From positions 310,001-374,000 of the forward strand of contig NZ_CP100404.1 of the NCBI RefSeq assembly GCF_024218775.1: DNA of 64,000 bases, given 5' to 3'. The notes under the pieces were generated by a model that saw nothing but the letters and a program-made list of their open reading frames with translations, had not been told where the DNA came from and searched no databases. The DNA comes from Haloarcula marina (lineage in GTDB: Archaea; Halobacteriota; Halobacteria; Halobacteriales; Haloarculaceae). Both the position numbers and the translations under genes were made by a program. The first letter of the stretch is position 1, and every line of letters begins with the position of its first letter. Positions 8,776 through 16,994 of this stretch are shown one piece after another.

Positions 8776-10752
8776 CTACTCCTCACTAACCGGCCTCTCC
8801 GCCCGGTGCTCGCTGATTATCTGGTCGACCATCGCCGAGTTCTGCTCTTTCTGCCGGTCCTCGGCGCGGTTCTCCCAGTCCGCAATCGCGTCCTCGACTT
8901 CGTCCTCGCGGGCGACGGCGAGTTCGTCCACCTCCTGTATCCCGACCATCTCGGCGGGAGCGACGGGCACGTCGTGCTCGAACAGCACCTCGTCGGCGGC
9001 GTCCGAGAGGTTCCCGTTCCGCAGGACGACGCGGGGACCGACTTCGGCTAATCGCTTTGCCGTCGACCGGCCAGCACCGGAAGCGTCGCGCAGGAGGACC
9101 ACGTCGCCCTCGACGAGGCCGAAGCGCTCGTCGGCGTCCTCGATGGCGTCCCGAGTGAACTGTTCGACCACCTTCACCGAGGTGAGGCCCTGGCGCTTCT
9201 CGGACACGTCGGCGAAGTTCGAGTGGTCGAGTTTCCAGAGCGATTTCAGGCGGTCGAGCTTCTCGGCCAGTTCCTCACGTTGCTCGCGTTCCTCCTCGAC
9301 CGTGCGTTCGAGCGCCTCGTTGCGCCGCTGGAGTCTGGTCACCTCGCGGTCCTTTCGGACCTCTCGGCGACCCTCCTGTCTGGCTTTCTCCAGTTGCTTG
9401 TCCTTCTCGTCGAGGCGCTCGTTCTTCTGCTGGATGGTCTGTTTGAGGTCGTCGACGTGCGATTCGAGGCGGTCGGTGCGGGCCTCCAGTCGCTTTATCT
9501 CCTTCTCGTCGTCGGTGAGTTCGCGCGGCTGGTGGCTCTCGGATTCCTCCGGTTGTTCGTCGTCGCCCTCGATGTCCCGCAGGACAGACTCCACGGACTC
9601 GTCACCGGCGACGACGCGAGCGACGACGCGACCGACTTCGTGCTGCGGCGGCACTTTGCTCGCCACGCGCTCGAACTGGCTCTCGTGGTGGTCGAAGGCG
9701 TACAGCGCCGCCGCCATCGCGTCGCGTTCGTGGTCGTTGTCGTAGGCGTCGTCGCGGGTCCGGTGTTTCTTCTCGTCGACCGGCAGGTCCCGGTCGGGTT
9801 TCCACCCGGCGGCGTCGAACGACCGGCGGAACTTCTCGACCGTCTCGGGCATCGGCGTCACGTCGGCGGCGACGACGACGGGGCGGCCGCGCTCGATAAT
9901 CCACTCGATGACGTCGGCGCGGTCGTTGGTCCGCGAGGAGTACACGTCCAGCACCTCGCCGTCCAAGCCCACGATGGCGACGGCCGTGGTGGTCCCGGGG
10001 TCGACGCCGACGACGACGTGGTCCCGCCGCTTCGCCAGCGGCCGGAACTCGATGCCGTCCCGGCGCACCCGCTCTATCTCGATGCGGGTGTCGCCCGAGC
10101 GCCGTCGGGAGACGGGGATGTCCTGGGGGCGCCCTTCGACCCGGAAGACGGCGTTCGAGAAGCCGCCGTACTTCTCGGTCACGTCCCGTTCGTACTCCAG
10201 TCCCGCCGCGTCGAGTTCCGATTCGACTTCGCGGGCCGTCGTCTTGACCGCGCCGTGGATGCGTCGCGTGTAGCGGTCTTCGGACCACCCACCCTTCCCG
10301 GTCGAGCGGCCGCGAGCGACCTTCACCTCGGTGGTGTCGGTGAACGCGGACACCTCTTGGCCGACGTTGGCGGCGGCGAGGCGGGCGGCGGCCTCGGCCT
10401 CCTGCATCGGGTCTTTGCCGTAGGGGACGCCGTGGCGCTTCGCCACTCGCGAGAGCGGTTCCGGCCGCTCGTCGCCGGTCACCTGCACCAGTTTCGTCTC
10501 GTCGGGGAGCGACCCCAGAAAGTGGACCAACTGGTCCTTGTCGGCGGCCAGTTCGTACATGTTGTCCGTCGCGACGATGGCCGGTTCGTCGCTCTCGATG
10601 CGCCGTCGCAGTTTCCGCCGCGACACGACGTCTCGCTGTATCTCGTCGCCGTCGAACACCACCAGCGCGTACGAGGGGGCGTCCCCCCGCACGTCCCCGC
10701 TCTGGATGTCCACGCCGAAAACGACGGCGTCGAGCGCTGCCGTGCGATTCAC
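8776..10752 (-). CDS. DUF460 protein with RuvC/RNase H-like core
   Basis: 658 residues from a GTG at 10752; that start fits a TATA box 26 bp upstream and the family's usual opening. The middle holds an RNase H/RuvC-like fold (VVVGVDPGTTTAVAIVGLDG, later VVVAADVTPMPET and ERDAMAAALYAF), followed by a long coiled coil (about 440-540) and a C-terminal domain with a Rossmann-like segment GDVVLLRDASGAGRSTAKRL. The family is archaeal and conserved, but its biological role is not established. A nucleic-acid cleavage or junction-resolving activity is inferred from the fold. Confidence 0.9.
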   Translation of the reverse strand: MNRTAALDAVVFGVDIQSGDVRGDAPSYALVVFDGDEIQRDVVSRRKLRRRIESDEPAIVATDNMYELAADKDQLVHFLGSLPDETKLVQVTGDERPEPLSRVAKRHGVPYGKDPMQEAEAAARLAAANVGQEVSAFTDTTEVKVARGRSTGKGGWSEDRYTRRIHGAVKTTAREVESELDAAGLEYERDVTEKYGGFSNAVFRVEGRPQDIPVSRRRSGDTRIEIERVRRDGIEFRPLAKRRDHVVVGVDPGTTTAVAIVGLDGEVLDVYSSRTNDRADVIEWIIERGRPVVVAADVTPMPETVEKFRRSFDAAGWKPDRDLPVDEKKHRTRDDAYDNDHERDAMAAALYAFDHHESQFERVASKVPPQHEVGRVVARVVAGDESVESVLRDIEGDDEQPEESESHQPRELTDDEKEIKRLEARTDRLESHVDDLKQTIQQKNERLDEKDKQLEKARQEGRREVRKDREVTRLQRRNEALERTVEEEREQREELAEKLDRLKSLWKLDHSNFADVSEKRQGLTSVKVVEQFTRDAIEDADERFGLVEGDVVLLRDASGAGRSTAKRLAEVGPRVVLRNGNLSDAADEVLFEHDVPVAPAEMVGIQEVDELAVAREDEVEDAIADWENRAEDRQKEQNSAMVDQIISEHRAERPVSEE

Positions 10753-10774
10753 GGCCGCCGATAGGGGGTGAACG

Positions 10775-10782
10775 AATATAAA
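10775..10782 (-). promoter_or_regulatory. TATA box of the DUF460 gene
   Basis: TTTATATT on the minus strand, centred 26 bp before the GTG at 10752. It supports the GTG start and predicts a leaderless transcript. Confidence 0.7.
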
Positions 10783-10805
10783 TCTCGTTCCGAGCGCCGC
10801 TCCGT

Positions 10806-11522
10806 CTACCGAACCGGGTTCTCGGGGCCGCGCCCGAGGAACTCCGAGAGGAACGCGTGGACCGTCCGGGCGTCGTAGCCGTCCATGTACATCCGGTGTC
10901 GCCACGCCGTCAGGACGTAGTCGGCCTCGGGGTTCGGGTTGGGGTTCGGGGCGACGACGACGCTCTGCCACGTCCCGGTGTGGACCGTCGCGAACCCTTC
11001 GAGGCTCTCGTTGGCCGCGTCGGTGGTCGTCGCGGGGTCGTAGTAGACGATGACCGCGCCGTGTTCGAGCGTGTGGACGAGGTCACCGAGGGCGGGCGTC
11101 TCCCCGTAGAACCCCGCCTCGACGGTCCCCGTGTAGTGCGGGCCGGACAGCGGCGGCATCTGCGCGTAGTCGACGTCCGTCCCGCTGGCGACGTGTTCGT
11201 TGCCCTGGTTCGGGAACCGTTCGACGCCGTTCAGCAGACTGGCGTCGCCCGACTCGTTCAGCGGCGCGGCTTCGATGCCGTCGACCGGCGGGCCGCCGCC
11301 ACCGCCCCCGAGCATCGTGAACGCCACCGCGCCGATAGCGAGGACGGCGACGACGCCGAGGACGATAGGGCCGAGCGGTAATCCCTCGCCGTCGTCGCTC
11401 GTCCGTTGGTCGACCCGCCGCTGGTCGATAGCTCCCAACTCGCCGCCGTGGGCGGCCGCGAGGTGGTCGAGGTAGGCGTCCTCCCCGTCGAACGATTCGT
11501 CGCAGTAGTCGCAATCCACCAT
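10806..11522 (-). CDS. DUF3105 membrane-anchored protein with C2H2-like finger
   Basis: 238 residues. The first 30 contain a CDYC plus two-histidine finger. A single transmembrane span lies at about 50-70, and the external C-terminal domain matches DUF3105 (PPLSGPHY, GFYGETP, VHTLEHGAVIVYYDP), where conserved His and Tyr could bind a metal. The function is unknown. Topology suggests the finger is cytosolic and the DUF3105 domain faces outward. Confidence 0.85.
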   Translation of the reverse strand: MVDCDYCDESFDGEDAYLDHLAAAHGGELGAIDQRRVDQRTSDDGEGLPLGPIVLGVVAVLAIGAVAFTMLGGGGGGPPVDGIEAAPLNESGDASLLNGVERFPNQGNEHVASGTDVDYAQMPPLSGPHYTGTVEAGFYGETPALGDLVHTLEHGAVIVYYDPATTTDAANESLEGFATVHTGTWQSVVVAPNPNPNPEADYVLTAWRHRMYMDGYDARTVHAFLSEFLGRGPENPVR

Positions 11523-11591
11523 TGGCTGGCCGTAGGAGGGCGGGGGGTTTGAACGTGTGGCTCGGCGGCCGCTCCGACGAGAGCGCCCCTC

Positions 11592-12269
11592 TCAGAACTC
11601 TGCGGCCTCGACGAGGCTGGCGAAGGCCGCTCGCTCGCGTTCGTCGCCGGTCCGTTGGTCCGTCTCGTCGCGCATCCGGCGTTTCAGCGACCGGAGCGCC
11701 CGGTGGTCGACGGCGGCCAGTTCGTCGGCGACGGACCGCGGGTCGTCGACGAGCCGGGAGACGAGGCCCATCCGCAGGGCGGCCTCGGCGTCGACGGTCC
11801 GGCCCGACAGCGCCAAATCCATCGCGTCGCCCTCGCCGACGACTCTGGGAAGCCGTCGCGTGCCGCCCCACGCGCCGAACAGCCCCAGTTTGACGCCCGT
11901 CTCGGCGAACGTCGCCTCCGGCGTCGCCACCCGCAGGTCACACGCGAGCGCCAGTTCGACGCCACCGCCGCGGGCGGCCCCGTCTATCCCGGCGACGACC
12001 GCGCCGTCGTACGATTCGAGCGTCGTCGCGACCCGCTGGCCCAGCGCGGCGAATTCGCGGGCCGACTCGCCGTCCAGCGCCTCGACGACGGTCAGGTCGG
12101 CCCCGGCACAGAACGCTTCGCCCTCGCCGCGGAGGTAGATGACCGGTTCGGCCGCCGCGTCGACCGTCGCCGCCAGTTCGCGGAGCGCCTCGCGGTCGAG
12201 CGCGTTGCGTCGTTCCGGTCGGTCCAGCGTCACCACGCGAACGTCCCCGTCAGCCGTCGTCCGGACCAT
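11592..12269 (-). CDS. Enoyl-CoA hydratase/isomerase family protein
   Basis: 225-residue crotonase-fold enzyme, somewhat shorter than the usual 255-260. Oxyanion-hole segments RGEGEAFCAGADL and IDGAARGGGVELALACDL are present, as is ETGVKLGLFGAWGGTRRLPR, which carries one of the usual catalytic glutamates. The reaction is probably hydration or isomerisation of a CoA thioester; the substrate cannot be told. The ATG at 12269 begins the first strand of the fold. It is divergent from the DUF7114-like gene with a 60-bp gap. Confidence 0.9.
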   Translation of the reverse strand: MVRTTADGDVRVVTLDRPERRNALDREALRELAATVDAAAEPVIYLRGEGEAFCAGADLTVVEALDGESAREFAALGQRVATTLESYDGAVVAGIDGAARGGGVELALACDLRVATPEATFAETGVKLGLFGAWGGTRRLPRVVGEGDAMDLALSGRTVDAEAALRMGLVSRLVDDPRSVADELAAVDHRALRSLKRRMRDETDQRTGDERERAAFASLVEAAEF

Positions 12270-12329
12270 GACGTGTCTGACCCCGCTGTTTCCAAAGGTC
12301 TTTGCCCTTCCCGCCGCTAGGTCGCGCCA

Positions 12330-12986
12330 ATGGAGGAAGTGGCGGCAGTCCGCCAAGCGGCCGTGGCGGCAGTCGACGACGTCGAGCCCGAACGTCTCCG
12401 CGAACGCATCATCGCACGCCTCGACGATGCCTCGCTCTCACCGGGCGTGCTGACGGTCGTCAGCGCCAGCGCCGCCCGCGACCCGCCCGCCGACCTGTCG
12501 GAGGGCGACGCCGACCGCGCCGCCGGCGTCCAACTCATCTACGAGGGCCTTCGGCTCACCCGCCAACTCGCCCACGACGACCCGTGGACGACCGGCGACC
12601 GCGACGCCGCCGACCTCGACATCCTCATCGCCGACATCCTCGTCTCGCGGGGCTTCTACCTGCTGGCCCGAACCGAGGCCGCCGACGCCGCCGTCGATGT
12701 CGTGCGCTCGTTCGGCCACGACCAGACGCGCCTGCGAACCACCGGCGACGAGCGCCTCGACGACACCCTCGAAGTCGACGTGTGTGAACTCGCCGTCGTC
12801 GCCGGCGTCACCGCCGCCGGGGTCCGGCCCACGTCGACGCTCCGGGAGTACGCCACCGGCCTCGCCAGCGAGGGCCTGCCGACCAGCGCCCACCTCCTCG
12901 GCGAGGACGTGACGGACGCGCTGGCGAGTCGCGCCCGCCCCGACCGCTCGGCCAGCGACGGGACCGAAGCGGCCGCCGACCACTGA
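12330..12986 (+). CDS. DUF7114-like helical protein, degenerate prenyl-synthase-like
   Basis: 218 residues, all-helical by composition. The segments AAGVQLIYEGLRLTRQLAHDDP (in part) and DLDILIADILVSRGFYLLAR resemble helices of class I polyprenyl synthases that carry the first aspartate motif and the following GDYLLARAF-type helix. The metal-binding DDxxD itself is not intact, and no second aspartate motif is seen. Conserved haloarchaeal proteins of this type have no known function. A prenyl-lipid-related or regulatory role is inference. Confidence 0.7.
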   Translation: MEEVAAVRQAAVAAVDDVEPERLRERIIARLDDASLSPGVLTVVSASAARDPPADLSEGDADRAAGVQLIYEGLRLTRQLAHDDPWTTGDRDAADLDILIADILVSRGFYLLARTEAADAAVDVVRSFGHDQTRLRTTGDERLDDTLEVDVCELAVVAGVTAAGVRPTSTLREYATGLASEGLPTSAHLLGEDVTDALASRARPDRSASDGTEAAADH

Positions 12987-13053
12987 GAACAATCGCCACC
13001 CCGGACCCGAATCGAAACGCCTAAAGACAACTGCCGGAAAGAACGTACTGCGT

Positions 13054-13125
13054 GCCTGGGTAGCTTAGCGGTAAAGCGCGTCCTTGGTAAGGACGAGACC
13101 CCGGATTCAAATTCCGGCCTAGGCT
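13054..13125 (+). tRNA. tRNA-Thr (anticodon GGT)
   Basis: Cloverleaf drawn by hand: acceptor GCCTGGG/CCTAGGC (one G-T pair), anticodon stem CGTCC/GGACG with loop TTGGTAA giving anticodon GGT, T arm CCGGA-TTCAAAT-TCCGG, discriminator T. CCA is not encoded. No intron. Its 3' half is the attachment site of the element that follows, and integration restores the whole tRNA. Confidence 0.95.
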
Positions 13126-13126
13126 T
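13092..13126 (+). repeat. Left attachment repeat (inside tRNA-Thr)
   Basis: 35-bp sequence from the anticodon stem through the acceptor end plus one base, identical to 21554-21588. The crossover must lie within this segment. Confidence 0.93.
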
Positions 13127-13467
13127 GCGCCGGCGGCGCAGACCGTAATGGATACACAGCGCCGCTCTAGCATAACTTTTCCGGCGATTATCTTCCAGAA
13201 GGACACCCGTCTGGCGGATAGGGTTGCCGCTATCTTCTCCCGACAAAGGACACCCGCGCGAGCTGTGGGCCGACGGCGTCTGCCGGTTTTGGAAAATGCT
13301 CTTGCTGGCACTGAGGATAGTATGTGCTATCTATCGAACTATGAGAAAGGAAAATTAAGCGTAGAATTTGGCTTCTGCGAGAACGCGCCGCGCCGAGTGA
13401 GACGCTATCCCCCTCTCGATTAGTGTAAATACTCTCACATCCCTGTATATCCCAGATATTCCAACTC
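13127..13467. other. Leader region of the element before the helicase
   Basis: Short open frames exist on both strands but none has a protein-like composition or good start signals. The last 60 bp are AT-rich (tagtgtaaatactc, 13421-13434, then tgtatatccc), and probably contain the helicase promoter. Confidence 0.4.
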
Positions 13468-15492
13468 ATGACTGATTCAGATACTCTTAATCACCGTTTC
13501 ACTACCAGCATGGGCATTGGACGCCTACACAGGGAGATGCACAAGGCCCTCAAAGAGAAAACTAACACTCTCATCGAGGCTCCCACTGGTCTGGGCAAGA
13601 CTCACAAAGTGGCTACAACAGGATGGTCAAAGTTGGGAGACGTCACAGATGAGAAGCCCGTTATCCACGTCTCTCCGACTATCAAAACCCGCGACCGAGC
13701 ATTCCAGCTGAGCGAAGAGGCAGAAGGAGTAATACCACACAGATTGCGGGGCCGAGAAGAAGCTTGTCCGGTAGCAAAAGGCGATTACGACCACCGTATC
13801 AATGTCCCCGGCGAGAACTGCCCCCCGTCCGCATGGTTCAATCGGAAATGTGATGCTGAGAAGATTCCTTTCTCCGAGGCCCACAAAGAGCTTGAACAAC
13901 GCTGTGGCGCACTGCCCTGTTCTGAAAACGAACGATGTGAAGCAGTTTCTCAGTGGCACACAATCTTTGAGTCGGATTCTGTGCCGTTCGATGTTCTCCA
14001 CGTCACCCAGAGCTTCATATTTAACACTGCACTGACGAAAGGTGCGAACCTTATCTTCGATGAACAGCCAGATTATACCATTGAGGTCAAAAAGGAAGTC
14101 GAGCAGGAATCTCAAATCAGACGAGTAACGACACAAGAAAAGATTCGACAGGCAGTTACTGATGTTCTATCCCAGATACCGGGGTCACACAACACATGGG
14201 AATCGCTTCTGACCGCAGTACAAGCCGACGACACTGCTACGATTGACCAATTCCGTTCACAGTTAACTAATATCGAGCTTGACCCCGACTGGGTGTTCAC
14301 TCGGGACGATGTTCATGCATTGGCCCCAGCCATCATTCAGGCCCTACTCAATTCAACAGACGTAGGTAACGGCCGAAAGCGTGGAATCGGTTGGTATAAT
14401 CCCTCGAAGTTTGGGTTTGGGACCGAAGAGGACACTGAGGTAATCGTCATCTTTGACACTAAGAACAATATCAAACTCATCCACTACGTCCCAGACCTGT
14501 CGGAAACTCGTTGTGTTATCGGTCTTGACGGGCATCCGACTCTCGACCTGTGGAAGTTACAAACGACGCCGACTCTCCAACTGGAAAGAGTCGCAGATGC
14601 GATTGATAAATTCGTCTGGCGACGGGATGAGCGGAAATTGACCGTGTATCAGGTTGATGAATACACTCGTTCGTATACGACTGGGTGGGCTGGCCGGGAC
14701 CATACCGAACGAGAGCGAACGCGAAGACGTGCAATGGCCTTAATCAAGGCTATGACGCGAAAGTTCGGTGACGATTTTCGAACTTGCATCACCTCGAAAA
14801 GCCTCAAATCAGATGTTGAGAGGATGATGAAAGAAGCCGGTGTCACCAATCCGACCGTGTTACACTATGGCGGGATTAAGTCTCGTGACGACTTCAAAAC
14901 GGAGCCTGTTGGCCTACTCATCGGTTGTATTGACCCCGGTGACGAGAATATCCTCGATAAAGTCGCGTTACTTGGACTCTCAGCACAGGCAGAGATGACT
15001 GAGAAAGAAGACGGGTCAGTAGTTCGAGCAACGGGCCGATTTTTTGAAGGAGAAGATGCTGACGTAGCCGAAGAAATCTTGCAGTCCATACGCGAGAGAA
15101 ATGTCGGCCAAGCCATCGGACGCTATGCTCGTGACAATCATAATCCAGACCGTGAGAGCGCCGGAGCCATTGTATACGTCTGGACAGATGCTATTCCGAA
15201 TGGGATGGTTGATGATGCCGTCCGAGGTGTACGGAAGATTCCAATCAACAAGGAAAAGCGGATAGCAGAGATGTTGGAGATGACCGACCGACAGATGACT
15301 ATCCGAGAAATCGTAGCAGAGTTTGAGAGCAACGGAGAGACTGTCTCGAAGACGCACGTTCAGAATATTCTGGATAATTTAGTTGAACAGGGTAAGGCGG
15401 AGAAAGAGTCCGGTGGAAAATACGGGGCCTACCTGTATTCTGTCCACGACGGGGTCTTAGATTCGCTTACTGTCGTTGACTTGGAGCCCTAA
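13468..15492 (+). CDS. Rad3/XPD-like DNA helicase of the element
   Basis: 674-residue SF2-type helicase. Walker A is EAPTGLGKT (37-45); the DEAH box is altered to FDEQ (197-200), and a motif VI-like GQAIGRYARD lies near the C-terminal third. Six cysteines at 100, 118, 128, 146, 151 and 157 fall between motifs I and II, the place where Rad3/XPD helicases hold an iron-sulfur cluster. The last 80 residues form a winged helix. It is a distant relative of the chromosomal helicase at 30882-32615 and is likely the replication or maintenance helicase of the element. Confidence 0.8.
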   Translation: MTDSDTLNHRFTTSMGIGRLHREMHKALKEKTNTLIEAPTGLGKTHKVATTGWSKLGDVTDEKPVIHVSPTIKTRDRAFQLSEEAEGVIPHRLRGREEACPVAKGDYDHRINVPGENCPPSAWFNRKCDAEKIPFSEAHKELEQRCGALPCSENERCEAVSQWHTIFESDSVPFDVLHVTQSFIFNTALTKGANLIFDEQPDYTIEVKKEVEQESQIRRVTTQEKIRQAVTDVLSQIPGSHNTWESLLTAVQADDTATIDQFRSQLTNIELDPDWVFTRDDVHALAPAIIQALLNSTDVGNGRKRGIGWYNPSKFGFGTEEDTEVIVIFDTKNNIKLIHYVPDLSETRCVIGLDGHPTLDLWKLQTTPTLQLERVADAIDKFVWRRDERKLTVYQVDEYTRSYTTGWAGRDHTERERTRRRAMALIKAMTRKFGDDFRTCITSKSLKSDVERMMKEAGVTNPTVLHYGGIKSRDDFKTEPVGLLIGCIDPGDENILDKVALLGLSAQAEMTEKEDGSVVRATGRFFEGEDADVAEEILQSIRERNVGQAIGRYARDNHNPDRESAGAIVYVWTDAIPNGMVDDAVRGVRKIPINKEKRIAEMLEMTDRQMTIREIVAEFESNGETVSKTHVQNILDNLVEQGKAEKESGGKYGAYLYSVHDGVLDSLTVVDLEP

Positions 15493-15564
15493 ATCGCCAA
15501 TTAATGCCCTATAATATCTCTAAGGGAGAAAGTTGGTGATTCTGATTGACCTCTCTCTCTTTTC

Positions 15565-15852
15565 TCAGAGCCAACACGTAACCAATCTCTGCATCATTTT
15601 CAGAAGGGTTACTGCGAGAAGCCCCGCCGAGTCCCCTACTTGCTGTCCCCCCGCACTGTGGAGCTTTACTCAACGAGAAACAGGGCAGAAGTGCAGTGAA
15701 CGTTGTGGGACCGTAGCTTCCGCTTTGACCAAGAGGATTCAATCCAGCAGGACAATATTGAGGAAAGAGTCGTCCCTGAAGCCGAAGCTCGCAATCAGCC
15801 TATCGAGAACAGCGAGAAGCGCGCGCCGACACACAGTAGCATGGTCGCCTAA
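15565..15852 (+). pseudogene. Possible decayed small zinc-finger gene
   Basis: One frame stays protein-like for 95 codons but has an in-frame TGA at 15697 and no start codon. Before it the peptide reads YCEKPRRVPYLLSPRTVELY; after it DRSFRFDQEDSIQQDNIEER and an acidic tail ending at a TAA at 15850. Around 15688-15710 a second frame supplies KCSERCGT, as if a zinc-ribbon gene had taken small insertions or deletions. This is a reading by eye and could be chance. Confidence 0.3.
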
Positions 15853-16336
15853 CATTGGCCGATTTTGAGAATATTTCTGAGCAACTAACGTCCCTTTTCG
15901 GCACAAGAGAGCGGAACGGTGTAACAACCGGGGCCGGGACATTGGAACCGGACATGACACCGGGACACACCAGCAGGGGTGGGGGGCTTCTCGCCGGACA
16001 CCGAACAAGCCGGAACCAATCCACGGAAAAAGAGCGTTTGAGTATTACCTATGGTTATATTACAATAGCATCCCGTTCACTGGTCTGCCAGAACAAGCGT
16101 GTTGGAAAGCCGAAAGTGAGAACCTCAGTTCAGTATCCCGTGCATTTCTGGGCTGGTTGTGACTCAGACCTCTCACTCTAACCGCTTTCTCTGGGCCTCT
16201 CATCCCCGTGGTGAGCGTTCTTTGTCGTCTGAAAACGATTCCACGCTGAACACAAGAAATGTATCTGGGACGGTTCTGGGGCCTTCTGTAGCCTCAAGTA
16301 GTCAGTGTGCTATTTGCTTGAATCAGGACTGATTAA

Positions 16337-16405
16337 GGGGAGAGAGGGAAGGGGATGAGGAAGGGGGACTATAGGGGGTAGGAGTAAGGGGTAGGGTGAA
16401 AGGGG
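16337..16405 (+). repeat. G-run tract, possible G-quadruplex
   Basis: Eight runs of three to five G (at 16337, 16346, 16351, 16363, 16374, 16388, 16394 and 16402) separated by 2-9 bases, with almost no C. The strand meets the usual pattern for quadruplex formation. Confidence 0.6.
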
Positions 16406-16414
16406 ATTCTGCAA

Positions 16415-16430
16415 GAAGGCGCCAGCCTTC
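16415..16430. repeat. Perfect 6-bp inverted repeat
   Basis: GAAGGC-gcca-GCCTTC, a short GC-rich hairpin directly after the G-run tract. Confidence 0.55.
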
Positions 16431-16435
16431 CATAC

Positions 16436-16464
16436 TACAGCTTACAGCCTTACAGCTAACAGCC
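16436..16464 (+). repeat. Iteron-like heptamers
   Basis: TACAGCT, TACAGCC, TACAGCT and AACAGCC follow each other almost without gaps at 16436, 16443, 16451 and 16458. Possible binding sites for an initiator or regulator. Confidence 0.5.
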
Positions 16465-16661
16465 TCGGTTTGGTAACGGTAACTGTACCTACTACAGCAC
16501 CTTTTAAATTAATACTCCAACTGAAGAGAGTCTAACGGGGATTTCAAACAACAAAGATAGAGTGCAGGGGGTCTGCGGCGCTTCTCGCTGAAGACAAATC
16601 TATGTTCAAGTTGCACTGATTTTGGCCGATAACAACAACTGATTGCTGTTGTCTGAGTGTA

Positions 16662-16886
16662 CTACTTCGGAATCCAAATAAACGAAGAGCCGACAGTTAT
16701 TCGCTCAATTTCGTTTTCTGATTCAAGCGCGTTCAGACGGCGGTATGCCAAATCGTAGGAGCAACCCACCTCTTCGGCCACTTTCGTCGTCGTGGCGTTC
16801 TCGATGTTTGCCACTGCCTCAACGAATGCGCTCCGTGGATACTGCTCGGTAAACTTCCCCGAGTCATCATCCCGGCTGGTGGTCAC
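16662..16886 (-). CDS. Small winged-helix regulator of the element
   Basis: 74 residues from a GTG at 16886. The core ENATTTKVAEEVGCSYDLAY followed by RRLNALESENEIERITVG is a winged-helix recognition unit of the kind found in haloarchaeal viruses and plasmids. A TATA-like TTTATC lies 25 bp upstream (16911-16916). It is divergent from the methylase gene with 108 bp between, so it is well placed to control the restriction-modification genes or its own promoter. Confidence 0.78.
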   Translation of the reverse strand: MTTSRDDDSGKFTEQYPRSAFVEAVANIENATTTKVAEEVGCSYDLAYRRLNALESENEIERITVGSSFIWIPK

Positions 16887-16994
16887 GGATTGGCATTACA
16901 CAAGCCTCGTGATAAACATACAGAACGAACAGCCATTCAAGGTATATTGAACGGTTATGTTTAAGTCGGAAGGCGCAACATCCGATAACAAGAG

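Larger units (their letters stand above)
15853..16661. other. Non-coding block of the element, candidate replication origin
   Basis: No supportable gene. From left to right it holds a GC-mixed stretch (15900-16320), a purine-rich strand with eight G-runs (16337-16405), a perfect 6-bp stem hairpin (16415-16430), four heptamer near-repeats (16436-16464) and an AT-rich patch (16500-16520). G-runs, iterons and an AT-rich stretch together resemble a plasmid origin, but no initiator gene is adjacent. Origin function is inference. Confidence 0.4.

Noticed and set aside
13148..13423. 91-codon frame between tRNA-Thr and the helicase
   Set aside because: No motif, no upstream promoter signal of its own, composition does not look like a haloarchaeal protein.
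15855..16181. 108-codon frame in the gene-free block
   Set aside because: Starts with TTG, no motif, and overlaps the region of suspected decay; left as unsupported.
16627..16655. Inverted repeat ACAACA/TGTTGT as a terminator
   Set aside because: Short stem, no T-tract; not enough to call.
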